Assembly: GCA_944474755.1 (NCBI GenBank)
Contig: OX104116.1
Span: 8,497,547-8,561,546 of the forward strand
Direction: 5' to 3'
DNA: 64,000 bases
DNA from: Limnoperna fortunei
Taxonomy: Eukaryota; Mollusca; Bivalvia; Mytilida; Modiolidae
In this document: piece by piece, positions 32,040 to 42,653 of the stretch
Layout of the letters: the number at the start of each line of letters is the position of its first letter
Numbering within the stretch: the first letter of the stretch is position 1
The notes under the pieces: generated by a model
Told to the model about the DNA's origin: nothing
The model's database searches: none
Seen by the model: only the letters and a program-made list of their open reading frames with translations
Program-made: the position numbers and the translations under genes

Positions 32040-32494
32040 GTAGATTAAATATAGACAATAAACAAGATTCAAAGCAAAAACGTAAACGTCACTTTATTGG
32101 CAATTGGGTACCATTGATAAAACACAAAAAGATCCTTTTAATTAAGCTGATTGTATTAAGAAAGTCTATATCTGCAATATATTTCTTCAGGTTTTTTTAA
32201 CAGCATTATACAGTATGTATATGTTATAAAATATGTATCAAAAAGAAATTTCTTTTCATTAAACTTGCATAACAATATTCAAACGCAAGATATTCAAACA
32301 CAAACCTCATAATTTTACGTTGATGTAAGTAATAAATCAAATTATGTGTCGAAAATGGCACCAATCAGACAAATTACATTTTCCGCAATGCTTGTCCGTG
32401 GAATGTCCTGTTCCTGTAACAAGAGTAAATAGATATAGAATATGTAAGTGTAAACATTTTCATCTTTTTTCTTTGCCTCGAATGTCACCGACAG

Positions 32495-32515
32495 CACCGG
32501 AAATGGACCTTAAAG
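32495..32515 (+). CDS. shortened cassette exon with shifted acceptor (21 nt)
   Basis: The unit is homologous to cassette 1, but the usual acceptor position reads CCTCG. The next AG (CGACAG) gives a 21-nt exon that keeps phase 1-1 and encodes APEMDLK. The donor is AAAG/GTAGCT. Whether it is spliced is uncertain. Confidence 0.35.
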
Positions 32516-33465
32516 GTAGCTTAGGTATAGAAAAAATTTAAAACAGAAACGTAAACGTGACGTTATTTGTAATTGGTACAATTTTATTTATTTCTAAAAG
32601 ACAGAATAAAAAATAAATAAATAAGGGTTCTTTAAGTAAATAGTAGTATATATGTTCACATAATTTTAGTTACAGTTTTTTTCAGAATACTAACATTGAT
32701 AATAATACAGTTTACGTACATGTACATTATAACTGGGGCGAGTTAGCAGACAGCTATTAAACAGTTTTTGTCTTGTTTTCTGGAAGAGTCCAGTAATCAT
32801 TTTGATTGCCTTTGAATGATAAGACATTATCTTCTTAAAAAAATGCATTTTCTACCATCTTCAGGCAAAACATATTTTGTAATACACTTTACGTACATTT
32901 ACATTATAACTGGCGCGTGTTAGCAGACGGCTATGAACCTGTATTTATCTTATGTTTTGTAGAAGAATCGATTACTCATTTTGATTAAATATGAATGATA
33001 AGACTGCTCTTGTAAAAACACATTTTCCTGACTGGCATCAAGCAAAAGATATTTTCTTGCATGCTGCTATCGTCTATGGAATTACAAATAAAATATAATT
33101 CGTGTATGATTATTATATCTCGAAGGTCTAGAATCGCGGTAGTTTCTGCGTCGGTAAAATTTAACAAAATGCAACATTTTTATCCATCATTTTAAAAAAA
33201 TGCATAGCATAGACATTCAATTAATAGTAAAACCACTGCTGATTACATTATATTCTTTAAAATACTTTTTTGTCACACACATCGGCTTAAAATATATTTT
33301 TTCATTAAAAGTAATATACATACGTTAATGTGAGTAATAATAAATTGATATATAAAAAATATTACTAATATGTACCATGCTTGTCAGTTGATAATGCTCT
33401 TGCTCCTATAACAGGATTTGTAAGGTACAGAATATTTGCGAAAACATTTTCGTCTTTTTTTTCAG

Positions 33466-33513
33466 CGATTCCAACTTTCGCATCAGGACTGGAACTTAAC
33501 TTAAACTTCAGAG
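33466..33513 (+). CDS. cassette exon 2 (48 nt)
   Basis: The acceptor TTTTTTTTCAG and donor AGAG/GTATAT give phase 1-1. It encodes AIPTFASGLELNLNFR plus split Gly. Confidence 0.55.
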
Positions 33514-34605
33514 GTATATAAAATATAGACAAGATTCAAAACAAAAACATAAAGGTCACGTTATTGGCAATTGGGTAGTTATGATAAAAGTAAATGTATA
33601 TCTTATTTTAAATTTTCTTTTCATTACAATCGCATAACAAAAAATAAAGGCAAGAAAACCCAGTCACAAACCTCTCAATTATGTTTGTAACTAACATACC
33701 TTTAAAAATAGTATACAACATCATATGTTGATGTAAGTTATAAATAAATGTACGTGGCGAAAATGTTGCTATTAAAATGTATTGTTTAAAGACGCATTTT
33801 TTTACTGTCTAAAGGCAAAAGATACTTTGTAATACAATACAGATTTACATTACAACGTGCACATCTTAGCAGACGGTTATTAACCTTCATTTTTATAAGT
33901 TTACCACAGATATATAATAATCATTTTGATTGACTTTGAATGCTAAGACTACGATCAAGTAAAAAACGTGCTCCGACCGTCAAGAAGCAAAAAATATTTT
34001 AATGCATGCTGCCGTAGTCTCATGTATTACAAAAAAATATGATTCGTGTATGATAATTATGTCTCGAATGTCTGGAATCGTGGTAATTTCTTCGGCGGCA
34101 AAATAAGAAACACACACTACTGTTGATATGCCATGTTCAGAAAATGCATAGCACAAACAGTTTTATCACTAGGCACACCGTTGCAGATTACTTTATACTC
34201 ATTAAATGACTTTAATGTCACACATATCGGCTTAAAATATATTGTTCATTTAAACTATTAAATACAATATCATACGTTAATGTAAGTAACAATAAATTTA
34301 TATGTCGCATTTATTACTAATATATAAAATTTAATTTTCCACCATTCTTGTCAGTGGATACTGCTCATATTCCATTTCTATTTATATCTAAACGACAGAA
34401 TAAAAAAGGGTTATTAAACTAAATATTACCATGCATGTTCGCGTTGTTTTAGTATGAACAGAAGATTGCAGGTTGCTTTCTTCTAAGGGATTATAAATGA
34501 AATATGATACTTGTATGATAATTATACATCTATATGCTCTTATTCCTGTAACAAGAGTTTTTAGATGCAGAATATGTATGTGTAAGCATTTCGTTTTTTT
34601 TTCAG

Positions 34606-34641
34606 TGAATCAACAGTCATTGCCACCTCCGGAAAACAAAG
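34606..34641 (+). CDS. cassette exon 3, A-type (36 nt)
   Basis: The acceptor TTTTTTTTTCAG and donor AAAG/GTAGAT flank it. It encodes VNQQSLPPPENK plus split Gly and is the shortest of the intact cassettes. Confidence 0.6.
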
Positions 34642-34999
34642 GTAGATTTAATATTGACAAATTCAAAACAAATCGTAAACGTCACGTAATTCTTAATTGA
34701 GAACCTCACAATTCGATTTATAACTAAAAGACGGAATGACAAAAAGGTAATAAGAGTAAATAGTAATAAGTATAGATACATTTTTTAGAAATTAATAGAA
34801 TAGTTATTAGACACAGAATCTTTAAAAATGAACATTTTATTTGCAATTGAGTACTTCACAATTCTCTTTATAATTCAAAGACAGAAAAAACGGGGTAATT
34901 AGAGTTAATAGCAATATATATGTTAACATTATTTTAATATTAACAGAATAGTTGTTAGATACAGTAAATGCAAAAATGAACATTTTTTTTTAATTTCAG

Positions 35000-35047
35000 A
35001 GCCTTCAAAGTTACCTCCAACTCTGCAACGTATAATAGACGATATAG
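35000..35047 (+). CDS. cassette exon 4, D-type (48 nt)
   Basis: The acceptor TTTAATTTCAG and donor ATAG/GTACAT flank it. It encodes EPSKLPPTLQRIIDDI plus split Gly and opens the first D-A-B-C unit. Confidence 0.6.
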
Positions 35048-35644
35048 GTACATTAAATATAGACAAGATTCAAAACAAAACGTACGCGTCACTTAATTTG
35101 CAATTGGGTAGGCCACAATTCTATTTATGTCTAAACGACAGAACAAAACAGGTGTAATTAAATTAAATATTACCATATAAGTAAGCGTTATTTTAGTATT
35201 AACAGAATATTGCATGCAGCTTTCTTCTAAAGGATGATAAATAAAATATGATTCCTGTATGATAATTATACCTCGAATGTCTGGATTGGAGTAATTTTTT
35301 CGTCGGTGCAATAAAAAAAAAACCCGCACTGCTATTGATGCACCATGTTCAGAAAATGCATAGCATAGGCATATACAGTAATCATCGAAAATCTGCTGAT
35401 TACATTACATTCAGTAAAAGACTTCTTTGTCACAAATATTCTTTTAATATATTTTTCATTTAAAAATAGTATACAGCATCTTCCTTGATGTAGGTAATAA
35501 TAAATTTATGTATTCAAAATGTCAACAATCAGACAAATTTCATTCTCTGCCATGCTTGCCAGTAGATCATGCTCTCGTTCCTGTAACAAGAGTTATTAGA
35601 AGCGGAATATGTTAGTTTAAACATTTACGGATTTTTTTTTTCAG

Positions 35645-35692
35645 CGAATCAACAGTCATCGCCAGCTAATGAAAATACAATAGAAATAAAAG
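35645..35692 (+). CDS. cassette exon 5, A-type (48 nt)
   Basis: The acceptor TTTTTTTTTCAG and donor AAAG/GTAGAT flank it. It encodes ANQQSSPANENTIEIK plus split Gly. Confidence 0.6.
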
Positions 35693-35894
35693 GTAGATTT
35701 TATATAGACAAATTCATAACAAAATCGTAAACGTCACGTTTTTTTGGTAATTTAGTACCCCGCAATTCTATTAAAAGACTGGACAAAAAAGGGGTAATTA
35801 CAGTTAATAGTAATATGTATGTTCACATTATTTAATTATTTACAGAATAGCTATTAGATACAGAATATGTAAGCGTGAACACTTTCTTTTTCAG

Positions 35895-35936
35895 TTCCTT
35901 CACAGTTACGGTCACCTTCGGAAAATATAATAGAAG
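35895..35936 (+). CDS. cassette exon 6, B-type (42 nt)
   Basis: The acceptor CTTTTTCAG and donor GAAG/GTAAAG flank it. It encodes VPSQLRSPSENIIE plus split Gly. The donor aligned with those of the other cassettes is mutated (AAAGTTAG), and a GT 6 nt upstream serves instead, keeping the phase. Confidence 0.6.
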
Positions 35937-36153
35937 GTAAAGTTAGATTTAATAATGACAAATTCAAAACAAAATCGTCAACGTCACGTCATTCTTAATT
36001 AAGAACCCCACAATTCTATTTATAACAAAAAGACGGAATAACAAAAAGATAATTAGAGTAAATGGTAATATGTATATATTTATTTTTTTAGAATTAATAG
36101 AATAGTTATTATACAAATAATCTGTAAAAATGAACATTTTCTTCTTTTTCCAG

Positions 36154-36201
36154 TTCCTACAAAGATACAGTTACCTACCGAAGATCTAATAGAGGTTAAA
36201 G
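36154..36201 (+). CDS. cassette exon 7, C-type (48 nt)
   Basis: The acceptor TTCTTTTTCCAG and donor AAAG/GTAGAC flank it. It encodes VPTKIQLPTEDLIEVK plus split Gly. Confidence 0.6.
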
Positions 36202-36451
36202 GTAGACTTAATATAGACAAATTCAACACAAAATCGTAAACATCATTTAATTAGCAATTTGGTACCCCAAAATTCTATTTATACTTAAAATACAAAAATA
36301 GAAAGTGATAATTAGAGTAAATAGTATCCCACAATTCTCTTTATAATTCAAAGACAGAATAAAAAAGTGGTAATTAGAGTAAATAGTAACCCACAATTCT
36401 CTTTATAATTCAAAGACCTCATAAAAAGGGGTTATGTAATTAGAGTAATAA

Positions 36452-36454
<3 letters not shown>

Positions 36455-36499
<45 letters not shown>
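36455..36499. repeat. (AT)n microsatellite
   Basis: An AT dinucleotide run lies in the intron before the D cassette. It is short in unit 2 (about 38014-38029) and very long in unit 3 (39497-39586). Confidence 0.9.
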
Positions 36500-36502
<3 letters not shown>

Positions 36503-36574
36503 CACATTGTTTAAGTATTAACAGAATAGTTATTAAATACAGAATATGTAAACATGAAAATGTTCTTATTTCAG

Positions 36575-36622
36575 AGCCTTCACCGTTACCGCCAACTGCG
36601 CAAAGTATAATAGATGATATAG
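36575..36622 (+). CDS. cassette exon 8, D-type (48 nt)
   Basis: The acceptor TTCTTATTTCAG and donor ATAG/GTACAT flank it. It encodes EPSPLPPTAQSIIDDI plus split Gly. Confidence 0.6.
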
Positions 36623-37204
36623 GTACATTAAATATAGACAAGATTCAAAACAAAAATGTTATACGTCCCGTTATTTGTAATTGGGTAGCCTACAATTCTA
36701 TTTATATCTAAACGACAGAACAAAACAGGTGTAATTAAATTAAATATTATCATATAAGTAAGCATTATCTTAGTATTAACAGAATATTGCAAGCTGCTTT
36801 CTTCTAAAGGATGATAAATAAAATATGATTCCTGTATGATAATTATACCTCAAATGTCTGGATTGGAGTAATTTCTTCGTCGGTGCAATAAAAAACCCCG
36901 CACTGCTGTTGATGCAACATGTTCAGAAAATGCATATCATAGGCATATACAGTAAATATCGAAAATCTGCTGATTACGTTACATTCATTAAAAGACTTCT
37001 TTGTCACAAATATCCTTTGAATATATTTTTCATTTAAAAATAGTATACAGCATCTTCCTTGATGTAGTTTATGTATTCAAAATGTCAACAATCAGACAAA
37101 TTTCATTCTCTGCCATGCTTGCCAGTAGATCATGCTCTCGTTCCTGTAACAAGAGTTATTAGAAGCGGAATATGTTAGTTTAAACATTTACGGATTTTTT
37201 TCAG

Positions 37205-37252
37205 CGAATCAACAGTCATCGCCAGCTAATGAAAATACAGTAGAAATAAAAG
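37205..37252 (+). CDS. cassette exon 9, A-type (48 nt)
   Basis: It copies cassette 5 with one residue changed: ANQQSSPANENTVEIK plus split Gly. Confidence 0.6.
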
Positions 37253-37454
37253 GTAGATTTTATATAGACAAATTCATAACAAAATCGTAAACGTCACGTT
37301 TTTTTGGTAATTTAGTACCCCGCAATTCTATTAAAAGACTGGACAAAAAAGGGGTAATTACAGTTAATAGTAATATGTATGTTCACATTATTTAATTATT
37401 TACAGAATAGCTATTAGATACATAGTATGTAAGCGTGAACACTTTCTTTTTCAG

Positions 37455-37496
37455 TTCCTTCACAGTTACGGTCACCTTCGGAAAATATAATAGAAG
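37455..37496 (+). CDS. cassette exon 10, B-type (42 nt)
   Basis: Identical to cassette 6 at the peptide level (VPSQLRSPSENIIE), with the same shifted GTAAAG donor. Confidence 0.6.
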
Positions 37497-37713
37497 GTAA
37501 AGTTAGATTTAATAATGACAAATTCAAAACAAAATCGTCAACGTCACGTCATTCTTAATTAAGAACCCCACAATTCTATTTATAACAAAAAGACGGAATA
37601 ACAAAAAGATAATTAGAGTAAATGGTAATATGTATATATTTATTTTTTTAGAATTAATAGAATAGTTATTATACAAATAATCTGTAAAAATGAACATTTT
37701 CTTCTTTTTCCAG

Positions 37714-37761
37714 TTCCTACAAAGATACAGTTACCTACCGAAGATCTAATAGAGGTTAAAG
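37714..37761 (+). CDS. cassette exon 11, C-type (48 nt)
   Basis: Identical to cassette 7 at the peptide level (VPTKIQLPTEDLIEVK). Confidence 0.6.
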
Positions 37762-38104
37762 GTAGACTTAATATAGACAAATTCAACACAAAATCGTAAA
37801 CATCATTTAATTAGCAATTTGGTACCCCAAAATTCTATTTATACTTAAAATACAAAAATAGAAAGTGATAATTAGAGTAAATAGTATCCCACAATTCTCT
37901 TTATAATTCAAAGACAGAATAAAAAAGTGGTAATTAGAGTAAATAGTAACCCACAATTCTCTTTATAATTCAAAGACCTAATAAAAAGGGGTTATGTAAT
38001 TAGAGTAATAATGATATATATATATATATGTTCACATTGTTTAAGTATTAACAGAATAGTTATTAAATACAGAATATGTAAACATGAAAATGTTCTTATT
38101 TCAG

Positions 38105-38152
38105 AGCCTTCACCGTTACCGCCAGCTGCGCAAAGTATAATAGATGATATAG
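38105..38152 (+). CDS. cassette exon 12, D-type (48 nt)
   Basis: It encodes EPSPLPPAAQSIIDDI plus split Gly, one residue different from cassette 8. Acceptor and donor are intact. Confidence 0.6.
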
Positions 38153-38735
38153 GTACATTAAATATAGACAAGATTCAAAACAAAAATGTTATACGTCCCG
38201 TTATTTGTAATGGGGTAGCCTACAATTCTATTTATATCTAACCGACAGAACAAAACAGGTGTAATTAAATTAAATATTGTCATATAAGTAAGCATTATCT
38301 TAGTATTAACAGAATATTGCAAGCTGCTTTCTTCTAAAGGATGATAAATAAAATATGATTCCTGTATGATAATTGTACCTCAAATATCTGGATTGGAGTA
38401 ATTTCTTCGTCGGTGCAATAAAAAACCCCGCACTGCTGTTGATGCAACATGTTCAGAAAATGCATATCATAGGCATATACAGTAAATATCGAAAATCTGC
38501 TGATTACGTTACATTCATTAAAAGACTTCTTTGTCACAAATATCCTTTGAATATATTTTTCATTTAAAAATAGTATACAGCATCTTCCTTGATGTAGTTT
38601 ATGTATTCAAAATGTCAACAATCAGACAAATTTCATTCTCTGCCATGCTTGCCAGTAGATCATGCTCTCGTTCCTGTAACAAGAGTTATTAGAAGCGGAA
38701 TATGTTAGTTTAAACATTTTCGAATTTTTTTTCAG

Positions 38736-38783
38736 CGAATCAACAGTCATCGCCAGCTAATGAAAATACAATAGAAATAAAAG
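38736..38783 (+). CDS. cassette exon 13, A-type (48 nt)
   Basis: It encodes ANQQSSPANENTIEIK plus split Gly. The acceptor TTTTTTTTCAG and donor AAAG/GTAGAT are intact. Confidence 0.6.
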
Positions 38784-38993
38784 GTAGATTTAATATAGAC
38801 AAATTCATAACAAAATCGTAAACGTAACATTTTTTGTAATTGAGGACCCCCCCAATTCTATGTATAATTAAAAGACTGGACAAAAAGGGTAATTAGAGTT
38901 AATAGTAATATATATTTTCACATTATTTAATTATTTACAGAATAGTTATTAGATACAGACTATGTAAGCGTGAATATTTTCTTCTTTTTTCAG

Positions 38994-39038
38994 TTCCTTC
39001 AGAGGTACAGCCACCTTTGAAAAATATAATTATAGAAG
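38994..39038 (+). CDS. cassette exon 14, B-type (45 nt)
   Basis: It encodes VPSEVQPPLKNIIIE plus split Gly, one codon longer than the other B cassettes. The shifted GTAAAG donor is kept. Confidence 0.6.
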
Positions 39039-39257
39039 GTAAAGTTAGATTTAATATATATAAATTCAAAACATAATCGTCAATCACATGTCATTCTTAA
39101 TTAAGAACCCACCAATTCTAGTTATAACTAAAAGACGGAATAACAAAAAGATAATTATAGAAAATGGTAATATGTAAGTATCTATTTTTGTTTAGAATTA
39201 ATAGAATAGTTATTAGACACAGAATCTGTAAAAATGAACATTTTCTTCTTTTTCCAG

Positions 39258-39305
39258 ATCCTACAAAGATACAGTCACCTACCAAAGATCTAACAGACTT
39301 TAAAG
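39258..39305 (+). CDS. cassette exon 15, C-type (48 nt)
   Basis: It encodes DPTKIQSPTKDLTDFK plus split Gly. The acceptor TTTTTCCAG and donor AAAG/GTAGAT are intact. Confidence 0.6.
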
Positions 39306-39493
39306 GTAGATTTAATATAGACAAATTCAACACAAAATCGTAAACGTCATTTAATTAGCAATTTGGTACCCCAAAATTATATTTACACTTAAAATACAAA
39401 AAATAGAAAGTGATAATTAGAGTAAATAGTATCCCACAATTCTCTTTATAATTCAAAGACAGAATAAAAAGGGGTTAGGTAATTAGAGCAAAA

Positions 39494-39496
<3 letters not shown>

Positions 39497-39586
<90 letters not shown>
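39497..39586. repeat. long (AT)n microsatellite
   Basis: About 90 bp of pure AT dinucleotides lie in the intron before the broken D cassette. Confidence 0.95.
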
Positions 39587-39589
<3 letters not shown>

Positions 39590-39644
39590 CACATTGTTTA
39601 AGTATAGTTATTAGATGCCGAATATGTAAATATGAAAAGTTTTT

Positions 39645-39735
39645 ATTCTTATTTCACGTCCTGAATATAGCTGAAATATTGCTTGCTGGACGTTAAACAA
39701 CAAATAATCAATCAATCAATCAATATTCTTATTTC
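39645..39735 (+). mobile_element. short SINE-tail insertion with 11-bp target duplication
   Basis: ATTCTTATTTC at 39645-39655 is repeated at 39725-39735. Between them lie 69 bp with the mollusc SINE tail motifs AATATAGCTGAAATATTGC and CTGGACGTTAAACAACA, and an AATC repeat. The target was the polypyrimidine tract just ahead of the last D cassette. Confidence 0.85.
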
Positions 39736-39737
39736 CG

Positions 39738-39785
39738 AGCAATCATCGTTACCACCAGATGTGCAAAGTATAATAGATCATTTAG
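39738..39785 (+). pseudogene. broken D-type cassette
   Basis: The 48-nt unit still reads EQSSLPPDVQSIIDHL in phase 1, but the acceptor position is TTCCG instead of TTCAG and the donor is TTAG/GAACAT. Both splice sites are lost. Confidence 0.7.
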
Positions 39786-40589
39786 GAACATTAAATATAG
39801 ATAAGATTCAAGGCAAAAATGTACACGTCACGTTATTTGCAATTGGGCAGCCCACAATTCTATTTATATGTAAACGACAGAATTTAAATATTACATATTA
39901 TGTTCGCGTTATTTTAGTATTAACAGAATATTGAGTTATATATAAATACTTTAGTTTAGATTTAACAAAATAATTGCAAGATAGATTTAAAACAAAATCG
40001 TTTACGTAACGTTACTTGCAGTTGGGTATCGAATATGAAAATAAATGTTTTAATACCACACGTGGGTATCGCAAAAAAAATTGTGGTGTTGATTAGAAAT
40101 GTCTATACCTTTAATATCTCACGTCGGTGTTATTTATTACTGCATGATAAATTTCGTATATGTTATAAAATAAGTATATATTTTAATTTTTATTAATACG
40201 ATATATTTTTCATTAAAATTAAATAACAATATAAGAAAAGGGAAAAGTAAACCAAACACAAAACCTCACAACTAAAAGACGGAATAATAAAGGGGAAATT
40301 AAAGTAAATAGTAATAGATCTGTTCATATTAAGCTAGAATATTAAATTAATAATACTATTGATTGTGATACAGTTAACATAAATATTTCATTTTAACTGG
40401 CACGTGCTATCAGACAGCTATGAACCTATATTTGTCTTTTGTTTCCTGGAAGAATCAATTAATCATTTTGATTAACTGTAAAAGCGCCATTAATGAGTCT
40501 TGTTAAGACGAAACACTTCTGGTGTAGTAAATTATATTAACCTTGGTATCTTTGATGACAGAAGACTGATCTTTTTCAAACTTTTTAAG
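39786..40589 (+). other. last intron of the microexon gene
   Basis: It contains a post-cassette block with an NIDKIQ-like frame and modules shared with earlier introns (CAGACAGCTATGAACCT at about 40412). It ends in a C/T-rich tract with an ACTTTTTAAG acceptor. No further cassette was found. Confidence 0.4.
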
Positions 40590-40695
40590 ATGACGTCTGT
40601 AAACCAGACTCTGACTCTTGTCCTGATGGTAAGAAGTGTGTTAGCCCTGAAATTGGAAAATTCGAATGCATTTAAAATTATTATTCAACCTATAG
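40590..40695 (+). CDS. last coding exon; four-cysteine half-EGF peptide
   Basis: The exon starts in phase 1 after CTTTTTAAG, encodes 27 residues after the split codon and ends with TAA at 40673-40675. A GTGAGT donor lies 20 nt beyond the stop. Cysteines are spaced C-x6-C-x5-C-x9-C with CPDGKKC in the middle and GKFEC at the end. In an EGF domain C1-C3 and C2-C4 would pair; the C5-C6 module is absent. The exon matches 921-1026 in length, phase, cysteine positions and stop position. An AATAAA at 40746-40751 may serve if the downstream donor is not used. Confidence 0.65.
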
Positions 40696-40759
40696 GTGAG
40701 TTTAAGACAGGTAGACAAATATTTTATATTACTAATTATTACAACAATAAACAAAGTCG

Positions 40760-41253
40760 TGCGTCTAATTAGAAATACACCTGTTATGTCTAAACATTGA
40801 ATATAATGGTAACGTCTACAGACGAAATATTGATTAATTCTACGTAGGGAATATATTATTTAGGTCTACTCGGGAGTGTGTTGACTAGGTCTACAAAAGT
40901 CTAAAACAGGGATATATATTGGTTAGGAATATATTGGCATTTCTTTCTACACCTTCTGGTTATTAATAATACAATTGCTTGTATTGGGATAAATATAAGC
41001 CGCATTTCCCATTGGTCGTAGCCAACACAACATTTCTTTACATAATGTTTATTTTCTTCAAGGTTTAAATTGGAAGTATTCATCACGTCCTTGTTTAACG
41101 TTTTGCTTATTTATTTTGTTCAATAATGGTATTGCGAGGAGACTTAAAACTTAACTAGTCAATTTATTATAATATTAAACAATCAGATAGTCCTTAATAA
41201 AAGCTTTCCACTTGAGGTTTTCACATTTGGTCATTGTTTCACTTGAGTAAGAT
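40760..41253. other. downstream flank of the microexon gene
   Basis: A GGTAACGTCTA motif shared with the flank of the upstream paralogue (about 1229) marks residual homology. No further exon was identified. Confidence 0.35.
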
Positions 41254-41374
41254 TTTTTTGTTTGAGTGGTGTTTTAACGCCACTTTCAGCAATTTTTCAG
41301 CTATTTCATGGCGTCCAGTTTTTATTGGGGGAGGAAGCCGGAGTACCCGGAGAGAACCCCCGACCTGCGGTAGG
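41254..41374 (-). mobile_element. SINE tail fragment
   Basis: The reverse complement matches the 3' half of the SINE at 24550: GTTTTAACGCCACTTTCAGC, ATGGCGTCCAGTTTTTATTG and GAGAACCCCCGACCTGCGG. The tRNA head is missing. Open frames here are shadows. Confidence 0.85.
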
Positions 41375-41563
41375 AATCTTGAGTTTGAATAGAAAGGACA
41401 CAAGATCAAAGATTAAGGGCTTCAAAGTTTTAACAGTGTTTGTTGCATGTTTCTTCCTTAAATATAAGCAGTACAAAACCGAAACCAATACTTAAATGTT
41501 TATTTTGTTAAGGTCTTGAATTTTCTTATAGTTTGATGAACCTTTTATAACGTTATTTCACGT

Positions 41564-41802
41564 AGGGGTCGTCCATAATTGTCAACCATTTTCATAAGTG
41601 TGCAAACCGCACACTTGACGGAGGGGGTTAAAAATTTGAACATTTTTGCGTGCACTTTTTTTTATCTTCAGACATTTTTCGTTTCCGTGGAATTTTTATA
41701 TTAGTTTAATGATTGCTGTATACTTTTTGATGGGGGTGGGGGTCTCAAAAAGTGTACTTTTTTCACACTTGTGAAAATGGTTTACTATTATGGACGAACC
41801 CT
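41564..41802. mobile_element. MITE-like element with about 39-bp terminal inverted repeats
   Basis: The left end AGGGGTCGTCCATAATTGTC pairs with the right end ...ATTATGGACGAACCCT over about 39 bp with a few mismatches. The interior is 160 bp with G-rich GGGGGTGGGGGTCTC. No gene and no clear target duplication were found. Confidence 0.7.
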
Positions 41803-42054
41803 TAAAAAGATGAGCTTTATTGTAAATATTCGCATTTCGACAACTATAACAGATATTAACATATGATCTTAATATTTGTCATCATATACCTTGAACTTAA
41901 ATGTTTTAGGTGTCACATATATTGAGTGACGTTTCATAAGAAATATTTCCTTTATTGTTAAGTTGTTACATTTGAAGCTAATTTAAATGCAGAATGGTTC
42001 TTTATATGATTCGTTTCGTAGACTGAATAAATCGATAGTATTACTTAACCAATA

Positions 42055-42270
42055 AGTTGTTTGTTTGTTTTAATGATGTTTAACGCCAATTTCAGAAATT
42101 TTTCAGCTGTATCAGTTTTTATTCGGGAATAACCAACAGTATCTGAAGGCCCAACCGCAGGTAGAAAAACTGACAATACTTGTCATTTATGATTGGAGTC
42201 GAGTACATCTACCCGCAGTGAGACACATCCTTAGTGTTATCAGATTACCCAGAGAAAACTCCCGACATAA
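42055..42270 (-). mobile_element. diverged SINE copy
   Basis: TTTAACGCCAATTTCAG, TTTTTCAGCTGTATCAG and GATTGGAGTCGAGTACA are recognisable in reverse orientation. The tRNA-like head is partly visible but decayed. Confidence 0.65.
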
Positions 42271-42653
42271 ACAATAGATAAGCGTCTTATAATTCTTCGT
42301 ACTCGAAACCACATTAAATTTGAAATATTGAAGGTTGGTATAGGTGCATTTTAGAAATAATCGAGATATATATACTTGTTTTTATTATTAAAATCTCTGT
42401 ATTTCAGCTCAAATAAAATGAACAGTACAATGAGATGTCAGTTATTTATCCATCAGTTAACTTATAGGTTTAATCTACTCGTTACACGTGAAATTTAAAT
42501 AAATTTTAAAAAAGCTGTTCCGTTTTATTTATCATCATCCTGTGACACAAAATGAGTATTATTGCATACGTTCCTTTTTATACCACCGTCGTACACTGGG
42601 ATTGTTATACTATAGTGTGATGTTCATTCGTATGTAAATACAACAATACGAAT

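Larger units (their letters stand above)
35000..39737 (+). repeat. D-A-B-C higher-order tandem repeat, three units
   Basis: Three units of about 1575, 1530 and 1633 bp begin at the D cassettes 35000, 36575 and 38105. Each holds four cassettes with their introns. Units 1 and 2 are almost the same sequence from the A cassette to the end; unit 3 is more diverged. Much of the length difference is in the (AT)n tracts. Confidence 0.85.
29230..40760 (+). other. microexon-cassette gene for a secreted peptide family (whole gene)
   Basis: The gene is built from a signal-peptide exon (29280-29343), 15 cassette exons with intact sites between 31995 and 39305, one shortened candidate (32495-32515), one broken cassette (39738-39785), and a four-cysteine last exon (40590-40695). 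All junctions are phase 1, so cassettes can be included or skipped freely. Cassette peptides are 12-16 residues, cysteine-free, rich in Pro, Asp/Glu, Ile and Leu, and usually end in Gly from the split codon. The protein would be secreted, with a variable linker ahead of a half-EGF domain. The design resembles schistosome micro-exon genes. Introns share long homologous modules, showing growth by tandem duplication. Function is unknown. Confidence 0.65.

Noticed and set aside
36451..36711. Microexon D cassette as part of a continuous 86-codon ORF
   Set aside because: The frame starts in an (AT)n microsatellite and crosses the splice acceptor. The homologous exon boundaries in other units argue against one long exon.
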